DNA of 64,000 nucleotides from Pandoraea pnomenusa (lineage in GTDB: Bacteria; Pseudomonadota; Gammaproteobacteria; Burkholderiales; Burkholderiaceae). How positions within the stretch are numbered: position 1 is the stretch's first letter; every line of letters starts with the position of its first letter. The notes beneath the pieces are model-generated. The model did not search any database. It was not told the origin of the DNA and saw only the letters and a program-made list of their open reading frames with translations. The position numbers and the translations under genes were made by a program. Positions 1-8,435 of this stretch are shown piece by piece. Where the stretch lies: NCBI RefSeq assembly GCF_000767615.3, contig NZ_CP009553.3:2542001-2606000 (forward strand). Reading direction: 5' to 3'.

Positions 1-58
1 CAGCGGTGCGTAGTTGGCTGTCCGGCCCCGATAACGAAAAGACAAGGAGACATGTCAC

Positions 59-1231
59 ATGGCGGCAAACAGATTCACGCGCGGTATCGCTTTCTCGCTG
101 TCCACGCTCTCGTTTTGCGTGGCTGCATTGTGCACTTCCACCCAGGCGGGCGCGCAACCGGCGGCCGTCACCATCGGCGTAACACTCTCGAGCACCGGTC
201 CCGGCGCATCGCTGGGCATCCCGGAGAAGCAGGCCATCGGCATGCTTGCGCCCACGCTCGGCGGTCTGCCGGTGCGCTACATCGTGCTTGACGATGCCAC
301 CGATCCGACGACGGCGACAAAGAACGCACGGCGCCTGGCCACGGAGGACAAGGTCGATGCGATCATCGGGTCGTCGACGACCCCCGCTTGCCTGGCCGTG
401 GCGGCGGTGGCCGCCGACACGCGCACGCCGCAATTGGGGCTGTGTCCGTTCGTGCCGAGCGCGGCACAGATGCGCTACGTCTTTTCGCTGCCGCAATCGG
501 TGGCAGTGATGGCCGACGCGGTGCTCGACGACATGAAGGCGCACAAGGTGAAGACGCTTGGCTTCATCGGCTTCAGCGATTCGTATGGCGAGGCGTGGCT
601 CAAGGACATTCAGGCGCGCGCGGGCGCGCGGCAGATCCAGGTCGCACCGATCGAGCGCTACGCGCGTAACGATCAGTCGGTCACCGCGCAGGCGCTCAAG
701 ATGATGTCCGCCAATGTCGACGCCGTGATCATCGCCGCGAGCGGCACGCCGGGTGCGTTGCCCATGAGCACGTTGCGCGAGCGTGGCTACAAGGGGCGCA
801 TCTACCAGACGCACGGTGTCGCCAACAACGATTTCCTGCGCGTGGCCGGCAAGAGCGCCGAGGGGGTGATCCTGCCCGTGGGCAACATTCTGGTTGCCGA
901 ACAGTTGAGCCCCAGCCACCCCGGCAAGGCAGTGGCCACCGATTTCGCGAAGCGCTACGAAGCGCAGTATGGCGCCGGGTCGCGTAATCTGTTCGCCGGG
1001 TACGCCTACGATGCCTACCTGGTGCTCGATCGCGCGGTGGCGGTGGCCGTGAAGCAGGCGCAGCCGGGCACACAGGCGTTTCGCGACGCCCTGGTCTCGG
1101 CCATCGAGCAAACCCGTGGCCTTGCGGCAACGCACGGCATGATCAATGTCAGCGCGCAGGACCATTCGGCTTATGGCGAAGACGGTCGTGTGCTCGTCAC
1201 GGTCAAGGGCGGAAAGTGGACCATCGACTGA
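59..1231 (+). CDS. ABC transporter substrate-binding protein, branched-chain amino acid (LivK) type
   Basis: A 390-residue periplasmic binding protein of the Leu/Ile/Val-binding family. The N-terminus is a typical Sec signal (hydrophobic core around residues 11-25, cleavage near AGAQP). The mature part opens with VTIGVTLSSTGPGASLG, the usual first strand and ligand loop of LivK-like proteins. The start at 59 is preceded by AAGGAG at 44-49; an ATG at 52 is out of frame and too close to that site. The stop lies inside the following acyl-CoA ligase gene (16-base overlap), so the two are co-transcribed. In aromatic-acid operons such proteins often bind aromatic acids rather than leucine; with the ligase next door an aromatic acid is a reasonable but unproven ligand. 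No permease or ATPase genes follow, so they lie upstream outside the window or elsewhere. Confidence 0.9.
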   Translation: MAANRFTRGIAFSLSTLSFCVAALCTSTQAGAQPAAVTIGVTLSSTGPGASLGIPEKQAIGMLAPTLGGLPVRYIVLDDATDPTTATKNARRLATEDKVDAIIGSSTTPACLAVAAVAADTRTPQLGLCPFVPSAAQMRYVFSLPQSVAVMADAVLDDMKAHKVKTLGFIGFSDSYGEAWLKDIQARAGARQIQVAPIERYARNDQSVTAQALKMMSANVDAVIIAASGTPGALPMSTLRERGYKGRIYQTHGVANNDFLRVAGKSAEGVILPVGNILVAEQLSPSHPGKAVATDFAKRYEAQYGAGSRNLFAGYAYDAYLVLDRAVAVAVKQAQPGTQAFRDALVSAIEQTRGLAATHGMINVSAQDHSAYGEDGRVLVTVKGGKWTID

Positions 1232-3087
1232 ATCCCGGCTTCGCAGCGGCCGGCACGCCACGCCTCGCCCGGCCGGATATCGAACGGGAGGCGCGCGCCG
1301 ACGGCAGTTTCATCATCCGGTCGCGTACCCCGCTGGGCGCTTACGCACGCAGTCCTGCCGATTGGTTGGTGCAGTGGGCCGCGCGCACGCCCGACGCCGT
1401 GTTCGTGGCGGAGCGCGCGCAACCGGGCGAGCGTGGCCCGGCGTTGTGGCGGTGTGTGACGTATGGCGACGCGCTGCGCCGCGCTCGCGGCGTGGCGCAG
1501 GCATTGCTGGATCTCGGCATTGCCCGCGATCGCCCGGTCGTGATCCTGTCCGACAATAGTGTCAATCATGCGTTGCTCGTGCTCGGCGCGATGATGGCGG
1601 GGCGTCACGCTGCCATCGTGTCGTCGGCGTATTCGCGAATTGCGAAGGACATGAGCAAGCTGCACGGCATTCTCGCGCGTCTCGACCCGTCGCTGATCTA
1701 TGTGGAAGACGGCGATGCCTATGGGCGTGCGCTCGACGGCGCACCGATTCGCTGCCCGATCGTCGCGACCCGCAACGGGCGCGCGGGCTGGCTGTGCTTC
1801 GATGCGCTGGCGGGGACCGAGGTCTCACCTGCCGTCGACATCGCATTCGCGCAGGTGCGAGCGGAGGATACGGCCAAGCTGCTGCTGACTTCGGGCTCGA
1901 CCGGCAAGCCGAAGATCGTTGTCAACTCGCACCGCATGCTCGCCGCGAACCAACAGATGATCGCGCAGTGCTGGCAGTTCATCGACGAGGCCGCGCCGGT
2001 GGTGGTCGACTGGTTGCCGTGGAGCCACACGTTCGGCGCCAATCACAACTTCCATATGGCCCTGCGCAACGGCGGTGCGTTCTATGTGGATGACGGCCGC
2101 CCGGTGCCGGAGCTGATCGAGCGCTCGGTCGAGGCGCTGCGCGACGTATCGCCGACGTTGCACTTCAACGTGCCGAAGGGGTTCGAGGCGCTCGCGCCGT
2201 TCCTGGAAGACGACGAGGCGTTCGCCGCCAGATTCTTCGCCCGCCTGCAAGTGCTGTTTTACGCGGCGGCGAGTTTGCCGCCCGCGCTCTGGCAGCGCTT
2301 CGAACGGCTCGCGTCGCGCCATTGCGAGACATTGCCGTTCTTCACGTCGGCGTGGGGGGCGACGGAAACCTCGCCGCTCATCACCAGCGTGCATTTTCCG
2401 ATCCCGGGCGCGGGCAACATCGGCGTGCCGGCGCCGGGCAACGAGCTGAAGTTCGTGCCCAACGGCGACAAGCTGGAAATGCGCGTGCGAGGCCCGGCGG
2501 TATTCGAGCGCTATGCGGGCGATCCCGCCGCGACGGCGCAGGCGTTCGACGACGAAGGGTTTTATCGCACCGGCGACGCCGGTCGCCTGTCGGATCCCCG
2601 GGATCCGGGGGCAGGCGTGATTTTCGACGGCCGCGTATCGGAAGACTTCAAGCTGACCAGCGGGACATGGGTCTCCGTCGGCGCGCTGCGCTTGCGGGCG
2701 GTCATGGCCCTCGCACCCTACGCGTCGGATGTGGTGATCGCCGGGCACGACCGCGACGAAATCGGTTTGCTGATCTTCCCGAGCCCTGCCATGCGCGCAA
2801 AGGCGGTGGAACTGGCGGGCGATGCCGCGCATGCCGGCAAGGCGATGGCGATGCATGGCGAGGTGCGTGCCGCGATTGCGTCCGCGCTCGACCAATTGGC
2901 TCAGGATGCGGGCAGTTCGCAGCGCGCGGCGCGCGCTGCGATACTGGGGTCGCCGCCATCGCTGGAGTTGGGGGAGATCACCGACAAGGGCTACGTCAAT
3001 CAGCGAGCGGTGCTCAATTTGCGTGCGGACGATGTTGCGAGACTGTATTCGACGTGCGAGTCGGTGATTCGCCTGCCGCCGCTCTGA
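1216..3087 (+). CDS. Feruloyl-CoA-synthase-like acyl-CoA ligase
   Basis: A 623-residue ANL-superfamily (AMP-binding) enzyme, expected to activate a carboxylic acid with ATP to an acyl-adenylate and then the CoA thioester in the cytoplasm. The phosphate-binding loop LLTSGSTGKPK sits near residue 225, SAWGATETSPL near residue 380 is the adenylate motif, and FYRTGDAGRL with FDGRVSEDFKL marks the hinge before the C-terminal lid. Length and the DWLPWSHTFG and NHNFHMALRNGG stretches resemble the feruloyl-CoA synthase branch rather than acetyl- or long-chain ligases. Translation starts at a GTG inside the end of the preceding binding-protein gene. The usual catalytic lysine of the C-terminal lid is replaced by a divergent ending (EITDKGYVNQRAV), which is also normal for this branch. 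The substrate could be another hydroxycinnamate or aryl acid; no enoyl-CoA hydratase or vanillin dehydrogenase gene follows. Confidence 0.85.
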   Translation: MDHRLNPGFAAAGTPRLARPDIEREARADGSFIIRSRTPLGAYARSPADWLVQWAARTPDAVFVAERAQPGERGPALWRCVTYGDALRRARGVAQALLDLGIARDRPVVILSDNSVNHALLVLGAMMAGRHAAIVSSAYSRIAKDMSKLHGILARLDPSLIYVEDGDAYGRALDGAPIRCPIVATRNGRAGWLCFDALAGTEVSPAVDIAFAQVRAEDTAKLLLTSGSTGKPKIVVNSHRMLAANQQMIAQCWQFIDEAAPVVVDWLPWSHTFGANHNFHMALRNGGAFYVDDGRPVPELIERSVEALRDVSPTLHFNVPKGFEALAPFLEDDEAFAARFFARLQVLFYAAASLPPALWQRFERLASRHCETLPFFTSAWGATETSPLITSVHFPIPGAGNIGVPAPGNELKFVPNGDKLEMRVRGPAVFERYAGDPAATAQAFDDEGFYRTGDAGRLSDPRDPGAGVIFDGRVSEDFKLTSGTWVSVGALRLRAVMALAPYASDVVIAGHDRDEIGLLIFPSPAMRAKAVELAGDAAHAGKAMAMHGEVRAAIASALDQLAQDAGSSQRAARAAILGSPPSLELGEITDKGYVNQRAVLNLRADDVARLYSTCESVIRLPPL

Positions 3088-3142
3088 CACGTTCGGCGGC
3101 CCGCGCGGGGCCAACCTGCAAGCGTAGGAATGTGAGCGCGAA

Positions 3143-3180
3143 GGCGCGCCGGTGGCACAACGTGCACCGACCGGCGCGCC
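3143..3180. terminator. GC-rich hairpin between convergent genes
   Basis: A perfect 11-base inverted repeat (GGCGCGCCGGT at 3143-3153, ACCGGCGCGCC at 3170-3180, 16-base loop) lies between the convergent ligase and MFS genes. There is no T-run, so it would have to work as a hairpin-only or Rho-assisted end for both transcripts. Confidence 0.55.
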
Positions 3181-3208
3181 AGGCCTTCATTGCCCGGGAA
3201 GATGTCGC

Positions 3209-4471
3209 TCAGGCGAGCGCGTCACCGTGGCTTTCCGGCAGGAAGAAGTACACGATGACGGCCGCGAGCAGGAAGAAGCCGGCTGTCGCCCCCAGTGCGG
3301 CGCTCACGTTTTCGCCGCGCGAGAGCAGGCCGACCGCGGCCGGGGCGAGTGCGCTGGCCGCGCGCCCGGTGTTATAGATGAAGCCTTGGGCGGTGGCGCG
3401 CACCTGCGTCGGAAACATCTCGGCGAAGGTCGGGGCGAAGCCGCTGTAGAACCCCGTGCCGAAGAACGCCACGACCGGACCGAACGCCAGCAGGAGCAGG
3501 GGCTCGCGAATCGCCACGTAGAGCGGCACCGTGACCGCCGACACGAGGAAAAAGAGCAGGAACGACTTGCGGCAGCCAATGCGATCGGCGATGTAGCCGA
3601 AACACACGAAGCCGGCCGCCGCACCGATCTGCATGATGACGATCCAGGTGGTGGAGCGCAGCAGGTCGAAGCCCGGTCCGCCCTGATCGACGGGCGTGGC
3701 GAGATACGCCGGGATCCACGTGAACAATCCCCAGTAGCCGCACATTGCCGCCGCCGTGAAGGCGAGACCGACCATCGTGCTGCGGGCATACGGGCCGAAG
3801 AGCATGCCCAGCGTCTGCCCCAGCGTGAGACGCACGCGCTGATCGCGCCAGATGGCCGGTTCCTCGACGTGCCGACGGACCCAGAACGCCAGCACCGTCG
3901 GCAGCAGGCCGAACGCGAAGACCCAACGCCAGCCGAAGTACGGCAGGATGACGGCGGCAACGATCGCGGCGACCGCGTAACCGACGGCAAACGCGCTCTG
4001 CACCCACGCCATGACTTTCGCGCGATGCTCGGCGGGCCACGTCTCAGTGATGAGGGCGGCGCCGGCCGACCACTCGCCGCCGATCCCGAGCCCGAGCAGG
4101 AAGCGGAATACCAGCAGTTGCGTCACCGAGTCGGCGAAGCCGCACAGCGCAGTCCCGATCGAGTAGCACAGGATCGACAGAATCATCGAACGGGTGCGGC
4201 CGATGCGATCGGCGAGAAAGCCGAAGAACAATCCCCCGAAAGCGGTGGCCAGCAGCGTGAGCGACGCGATCATGCCCGCCACGCCCTTGTCGAAGTGCAG
4301 ATCGGCGCTGATGTAGCGAATCACCATCGCGAACAGCATCAGATCCATGATGTCGAGCATCCAGCCGATATACGCCGAACCAAATGCCCGCCATTGCGCG
4401 GGGCTCGCGCCGCGATACCACGGCCGGCGTGCCCCGCCCGCCGATTTCAGGGCGGTCGTGCCAGTGTCCAT
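3209..4471 (-). CDS. MFS transporter, ShiA/aromatic-acid:proton symporter-like
   Basis: A 420-residue inner-membrane major facilitator with about twelve hydrophobic segments. The loop 2-3 signature is present (GFLADRIGRTRS), repeated in the second half as GYIADRIGCRKS, and FRFLLGLGIGGEWSAGA in helix 4 is typical of the metabolite:H+ symporter and aromatic-acid families. I start it at 4471 because a strong GGAGACA lies just upstream; the open frame runs further, but into the promoter and the opposite gene. It is divergent from a cupin gene and an IclR regulator across a promoter holding palindromes, so it most likely imports the acid that this small cluster senses and modifies. The substrate is unknown. 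Confidence 0.88.
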   Translation of the reverse strand: MDTGTTALKSAGGARRPWYRGASPAQWRAFGSAYIGWMLDIMDLMLFAMVIRYISADLHFDKGVAGMIASLTLLATAFGGLFFGFLADRIGRTRSMILSILCYSIGTALCGFADSVTQLLVFRFLLGLGIGGEWSAGAALITETWPAEHRAKVMAWVQSAFAVGYAVAAIVAAVILPYFGWRWVFAFGLLPTVLAFWVRRHVEEPAIWRDQRVRLTLGQTLGMLFGPYARSTMVGLAFTAAAMCGYWGLFTWIPAYLATPVDQGGPGFDLLRSTTWIVIMQIGAAAGFVCFGYIADRIGCRKSFLLFFLVSAVTVPLYVAIREPLLLLAFGPVVAFFGTGFYSGFAPTFAEMFPTQVRATAQGFIYNTGRAASALAPAAVGLLSRGENVSAALGATAGFFLLAAVIVYFFLPESHGDALA

Positions 4472-4513
4472 TCTTGTCTCCTTCATGGATGTCATCGTTA
4501 TATCATGTGCTTT

Positions 4514-4530
4514 GTATCGATTATCGATAC
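4514..4530. promoter_or_regulatory. Palindromic operator, probable IclR-family site
   Basis: GTATCGATTATCGATAC is a perfect 17-base palindrome with one central base, 43 bases upstream of the MFS start. The spacing and the IclR gene downstream of the divergent cupin gene make it the likely binding site for that regulator. Confidence 0.6.
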
Positions 4531-4609
4531 GAGCAGGAATGATTTCGTTTGAATAGTAGCAGGACAATCCGGAGTCGGGTGTTGTGGTAAACCATAAATG
4601 GTGCTTTGC

Positions 4610-4634
4610 GTATCGATGAACGATACTTCGTATC
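4610..4634. promoter_or_regulatory. Second operator cluster upstream of the cupin gene
   Basis: GTATCGATGAACGATAC (4610-4626) repeats the half-sites of the palindrome at 4514-4530, and GATACTTCGTATC (4622-4634) overlaps it as a further dyad. A weaker dyad, ACCAT/ATGGT, sits at 4591-4602. The arrangement suggests cooperative binding that controls both divergent transcripts. Confidence 0.5.
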
Positions 4635-4684
4635 AGCATTGTCTCGATGGTCGGGGCAAGCGATGGGTTACAGGAGATCGAGAA

Positions 4685-5362
4685 GTGAAGCCGTTTCAAT
4701 TGCGTTTGTACGAGGACGTCATCGCGCCGAACCACGCGCCTGTCTATCTGCCTGCGGCGAGGCGCGCGATTTTTGTCGTGCGCGGTGACGTAGCCATCGA
4801 GTTCGAGACGGGAGCGCAGCATCATCCTGCGCACAGTGCCTGGCTGGGCGAAGACGATGTGGCATTGAACGCGGGCAGCGAAGGTGCGACGCTGTGGCGC
4901 TGGGAACTGATGTCGGGCGATGCGCCGACACCGGGCGAGATCGCTTCCGCCCCGGGGGCGTCGTCGACGCTCAAACTGGCCGCGCCCATCGAGCTGGACC
5001 CGCGGCAGCGCTGGCTGATGCGATGCGACAAGGTACAATTCCCCCCCGGCGGCGTGGCGCATACGCACGTGCATCAAGGACCTGGCGTGCGCTGCACGCT
5101 CGAGGGCGAGATCACGATCGAAACGCTCGGCGCGTCGCATACGCACGGGCCCGGCGAGGCCTGGCTCGAACTGGGGCACGCGCCCGTGCTCGCGCCCACG
5201 ACCGAGGCGCGCGACACGACATTCATCCGCTGCTTCATCCTGCCGCGGGCCTGCCGGAATCGCAGTTCGATCCGTTATGTCAACGCCGAGGACGCGAACA
5301 AGAACAAGCCGCAGCGCTACCATGTGTTCGGCGAGCGTTTCATCTCGCTCGACGCGCAGTAG
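4685..5362 (+). CDS. Cupin-domain protein
   Basis: A 225-residue soluble protein with two cupin-like halves. The second half carries the metal-site pattern HTHVHQGPG followed by SHTHGPGEAW, giving several histidines that could bind a metal ion. I use the GTG at 4685 because AGGAG lies eight bases upstream; a longer frame from 4598 would run through the operator dyads. It is followed after 33 bases by the IclR gene and divergent from the MFS gene. Possible roles are a dioxygenase, an isomerase or a sensor-like accessory protein; nothing in the sequence decides between them. Confidence 0.75.
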   Translation: MKPFQLRLYEDVIAPNHAPVYLPAARRAIFVVRGDVAIEFETGAQHHPAHSAWLGEDDVALNAGSEGATLWRWELMSGDAPTPGEIASAPGASSTLKLAAPIELDPRQRWLMRCDKVQFPPGGVAHTHVHQGPGVRCTLEGEITIETLGASHTHGPGEAWLELGHAPVLAPTTEARDTTFIRCFILPRACRNRSSIRYVNAEDANKNKPQRYHVFGERFISLDAQ

Positions 5363-5395
5363 TCACCGTGCGGCGCCAGTGACAAAGGACACGCA

Positions 5396-6262
5396 GTGAA
5401 ACCATCGAAGGACACCCCGAACGGCGTAAGGCCCGGCGCGCACGATGCCGCCACGACCCTGCCGAATCCGTCAAGCCAGGGCGAGGCGGGCGGCGACGAA
5501 CTCAACACGTCGTCGACTTCGGTGATTTCGCTGCGCATTCTCGAGTTGCTGGCCGAGCGCAATGCCGAGTGTGGGGTGACGCATCTGGCCGAAGCGCTTG
5601 GTGTGCCCAAGGCGCGCGTGCATCGTCATCTGACGGCGCTGCGACAGGAGGGCTACGTGGTGCAGAACCCGCGCACCAGCCGCTATCGCATCGGCTGGCG
5701 CCTGTTCCTGCTGGGCCAGAAGCTCGTCAAGCAGTTCGATGTGGTGGGGCTGGCGCGCCCGGTCATGGAGGAGTTGCGCGATGCCGTGGGGCAGACCATC
5801 GTCATCAGCTCGTTTACCGAGAAGGATGTGGTCGTGCTCGACGTCATGCGCGGGCGCAGTCCGTTGGAGATCCTGCTGCACCCGGGTACGCAGTTCAAGC
5901 TGCACAGCGTGGCGCAGGGCAAGATCGCCCTGGCATTCGGCCCGCCCGAACGACGTGATGCCGTGCTCTGCGGGCCTCTCGAAGCGTGCACGCCCCACAC
6001 GATCACCGATCCGATGCGGCTCTCTCACGAACTCGCGCTGGTGCGCGAACGCGGCTGGGCCGACGCGCCGGAGGAAGTGTTCCTCGGCGTGAATGCATTG
6101 GCCGCGCCCATCGTGCAGGACGATGGATCGCTCTTCGGCACCCTCGCCATCGTCGGCTCGATTCATTACTTGCCGGCGCATCCCAATCCGCAAACGGTCG
6201 CCGCGCTGACCGACGCCGCGCGGCGCATCTCGCGCCTGCTGGGGGGCGCTCGCGGCAATTGA
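5396..6262 (+). CDS. IclR family transcriptional regulator
   Basis: A 288-residue regulator. The winged helix-turn-helix spans roughly residues 40-100 (RILELLAERNAECGVTHLAE, then VPKARVHRHLTALRQEGYV), followed by an IclR effector domain with HSVAQGKIALAF and a C-terminal LAAPIVQDDGSLFGTLAIVG block. The first 40 residues are a low-complexity tail not needed for the fold. The GTG start has AAGGA seven bases upstream. It probably binds the GTATCGAT-type palindromes at 4514-4634 and responds to the MFS substrate or a derivative of it. Confidence 0.9.
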   Translation: MKPSKDTPNGVRPGAHDAATTLPNPSSQGEAGGDELNTSSTSVISLRILELLAERNAECGVTHLAEALGVPKARVHRHLTALRQEGYVVQNPRTSRYRIGWRLFLLGQKLVKQFDVVGLARPVMEELRDAVGQTIVISSFTEKDVVVLDVMRGRSPLEILLHPGTQFKLHSVAQGKIALAFGPPERRDAVLCGPLEACTPHTITDPMRLSHELALVRERGWADAPEEVFLGVNALAAPIVQDDGSLFGTLAIVGSIHYLPAHPNPQTVAALTDAARRISRLLGGARGN

Positions 6263-6303
6263 CCCCCGCGTCTGCGGTCGCCGCGTCGGCATAACGGCGC
6301 GCG

Positions 6304-7329
6304 TCAGGGGTGAGCCATTCGCGTGGCGCCGGGGTGGCCGGGCAGGCAGCCGAGGCCTTCCAGTGTGCTTTGCACGGCCACGTCGAGCGGCGTATGCGGT
6401 TCCTCTCCCAGCACCGCGACAAGGCGCGTGTTGTCCATGCGCACTGGCTGCCGCCAGAGATAGCGCATTTCGCGCATTTCGCGCATTTCGCGCAGCGTCG
6501 TGACGAACGGGGACGCAAGTCCGACGAGCCACCAGGGGAAGCGGCGCACGGTCGCCTTGACGCCGCACTGTGCCATCACGCGAACGATTGCCCCGGCCAT
6601 TTGCGTGCCATCGGCATCCCAGTGGCCTGCCATATGAAAATTCGAGAATTCGCCGAGCGTCGCGCGTCGTTCGATGAGGGCCAGCATGGTGCGGGCAACG
6701 TCAGGCAGGTATGACCATTGATGCCCCACGCCGGGCGAATTCGGTACCCGCACCGTGCGCGTGATCCTGCCTGGCCTTACCAATCCTTGTCCGAACCAGC
6801 TGTTGCGTGTCTGTGCGCCGAAGAAGTCTCCGGCGCGCACGACGATGGTTTGCACGCCATGACGCGCCGCATCGCGCAAACGGCTTTCCATGGCCGCGCG
6901 AATCCGTCCCTTGCGGGTCAGCGCCTGTTGTGGAGCGTCTTCATGTAGCACGGGGAACGTCTGGGGACCGTAGTTGTAGACCGTGCCCGGCAACACGATC
7001 GTCGTGCGGTGCCGGGTGGCCGCGACGATGGTGTTGTCCAGCATCGGCAGTACCTGCGTATCCCAATTCCGATACCCCGGCGGATTGACCGCATGCACGA
7101 TCACGTCGCAATTGCGCGCGGCGGCGAGCACGTCGGCCGGGTGCATGGCGTCACCGTCGAGCCACTGCACGCTGCTCGAAGCAACCTGCGTGCGCGGCGC
7201 ACCGCCGCGCCGCAGCGCCCGCACCTGCCAGCCGGCCGCCAGCAACTGGCGGGTGACTTCGCCGCCGATGCCGCCCGTCGCGCCCAACACGAGGGCGCGG
7301 CCGACGCCGTTGCGAGATTCGGGGGTCAT
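6304..7329 (-). CDS. NAD(P)-binding short-chain epimerase/reductase (NmrA/SDR-e type)
   Basis: A 341-residue Rossmann protein. The dinucleotide loop GATGGIGG stands near residue 17, HAVNPPGYRNWD follows the fourth strand, and YNYGP sits where extended SDRs carry the catalytic Tyr, without the usual YxxxK spacing. It may therefore be an atypical SDR that binds nucleotide without classic reductase chemistry. It is divergent from a LysR gene over a 96-base AT-rich region. Near residue 285 three copies of a 9-base repeat encode (EMR)x3, an unstable in-frame tract. Substrate unknown. Confidence 0.8.
   Translation of the reverse strand: MTPESRNGVGRALVLGATGGIGGEVTRQLLAAGWQVRALRRGGAPRTQVASSSVQWLDGDAMHPADVLAAARNCDVIVHAVNPPGYRNWDTQVLPMLDNTIVAATRHRTTIVLPGTVYNYGPQTFPVLHEDAPQQALTRKGRIRAAMESRLRDAARHGVQTIVVRAGDFFGAQTRNSWFGQGLVRPGRITRTVRVPNSPGVGHQWSYLPDVARTMLALIERRATLGEFSNFHMAGHWDADGTQMAGAIVRVMAQCGVKATVRRFPWWLVGLASPFVTTLREMREMREMRYLWRQPVRMDNTRLVAVLGEEPHTPLDVAVQSTLEGLGCLPGHPGATRMAHP
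6463..6494. repeat. 9-base tandem repeat inside the SDR gene
   Basis: The unit GCGCATTTC occurs three full times (6463-6489) plus five further bases. Each unit is a whole number of codons (EMR on the coding strand), so copy-number change would lengthen the protein without breaking the frame. Confidence 0.85.
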
Positions 7330-7380
7330 GGTGTCGCTCCTGAGATGAGGAAAGTGACGCCATTTTCAGTCTTGGCCAGC

Positions 7381-7393
7381 TAATTTAAAATTA
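7381..7393. promoter_or_regulatory. AT-rich dyad in a divergent LysR promoter
   Basis: TAATTT-A-AAATTA lies midway between the SDR and LysR starts. A short AT-rich dyad in such a position is typical of the site bound by the neighbouring LysR protein. Confidence 0.45.
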
Positions 7394-7425
7394 CCGTAAA
7401 TCATCTATCGGTTAAACATTTTTGT

Positions 7426-8316
7426 ATGACTGAGCATCTGAGCTGGGATCTCTATCGGACCTTTCTCGCCGTGTTGACCGAGGGATCGCTCTCGGGCGCG
7501 GCGCGCGTGCTCGGCATGACGCAACCGACGGCCGGGCGGCATGTTGCGGCGCTCGAAGCAGCGATCGGACAGTCGCTGTTTACCCGTTCGCAGACGGGAT
7601 TGCAGCCGACGGATGCGGCACAGGCGCTTCGCGCGCACGCGCAGGCGATGCAGCACACGGCACAGGCATTCGAGCGCGCGGCCGCCAGTCATGGCGACGG
7701 GGTGAGCGGTGTCGTGCGCATCTCGGCGAGCGAGGTCGTGGGCGTGGAAGTCCTGCCGCCGATCCTGAGCGCACTGCGGCGCGCGCATCCGCAACTGATC
7801 ATCGAGCTGGTGCCGACGAACCGCATTCAGGATCTGCTGCATCGGGAGGTGGACATTGCCGTGCGCATGGCGCCGCCGCAGCAGGAGGCGCTGGTCGCAC
7901 GCCGCGTGGGAAGCATCGACATCGGTTTGCATGCCCGCGACGACTATCTCGCGCGTTACGGCCAGCCTGCCTCGCTGGCCGATCTGGCACACCACGCGGT
8001 GATCGGTTTCGATCGGATGACGCCATTTCTGCGGGAGGCCACTCGGCGCTTTCCCAACTGGACGCGAGAGCGTTTCGCGTTTCGTGCCGACAGCGATCTG
8101 GCGCAACTCGCCATGCTGCGCGCCGGGTACGGGATCGGTGCTTGCCAGGTGCCGCTCGCGCGGCGTGACAACCGGCTGGTTCGCTTGCTCCCCGCGGCGT
8201 TTCGCTTCAGGCTTCCCACCTGGGTCGCGATGCACGAAGACCTGCGTGCGAATCCGCGCTGTCGGGTGACATTCGATGCGCTCGTGGCCGGATTGACGAG
8301 CTATATGGCCGAATAG
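7426..8316 (+). CDS. LysR family transcriptional regulator
   Basis: A 296-residue LysR protein. The N-terminal HTH is clear (LYRTFLAVLTEGSLSGAARVL, then TQPTAGRHVAALE), followed by a linker helix and a substrate-binding domain with GVVRISASEVVGVEVLPPIL at its first strand. The HTH belongs to the group with TQPTAGRH rather than TQSAVSR. It is divergent from the SDR gene and probably controls it. The effector is unknown. Confidence 0.92.
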   Translation: MTEHLSWDLYRTFLAVLTEGSLSGAARVLGMTQPTAGRHVAALEAAIGQSLFTRSQTGLQPTDAAQALRAHAQAMQHTAQAFERAAASHGDGVSGVVRISASEVVGVEVLPPILSALRRAHPQLIIELVPTNRIQDLLHREVDIAVRMAPPQQEALVARRVGSIDIGLHARDDYLARYGQPASLADLAHHAVIGFDRMTPFLREATRRFPNWTRERFAFRADSDLAQLAMLRAGYGIGACQVPLARRDNRLVRLLPAAFRFRLPTWVAMHEDLRANPRCRVTFDALVAGLTSYMAE

Positions 8317-8385
8317 GGCTGGCGCGCGGCTCGCATGTCACGTGTGTCGGCGTGTCGATTCCGTACCGCAATGGGGAAGATTCGT

Positions 8386-8400
8386 GATATACAATATATC
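8386..8400. promoter_or_regulatory. Dyad upstream of the alpha/beta hydrolase gene
   Basis: GATATA-CAA-TATATC is a perfect dyad 36 bases ahead of the hydrolase start, followed by further AT-rich sequence in an otherwise GC-rich region. It may be an operator or simply the AT-rich promoter core. Confidence 0.4.
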
Positions 8401-8435
8401 AAAAATATCGACAATCACGAGACAATCACCGCGCC

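Noticed and set aside
3152..4552. Long plus-strand open frame across the MFS gene
   Set aside because: It is antisense to a clear MFS transporter, rich in Arg/Gly/Glu and His as such shadows are in GC-rich DNA, and lacks a ribosome site.
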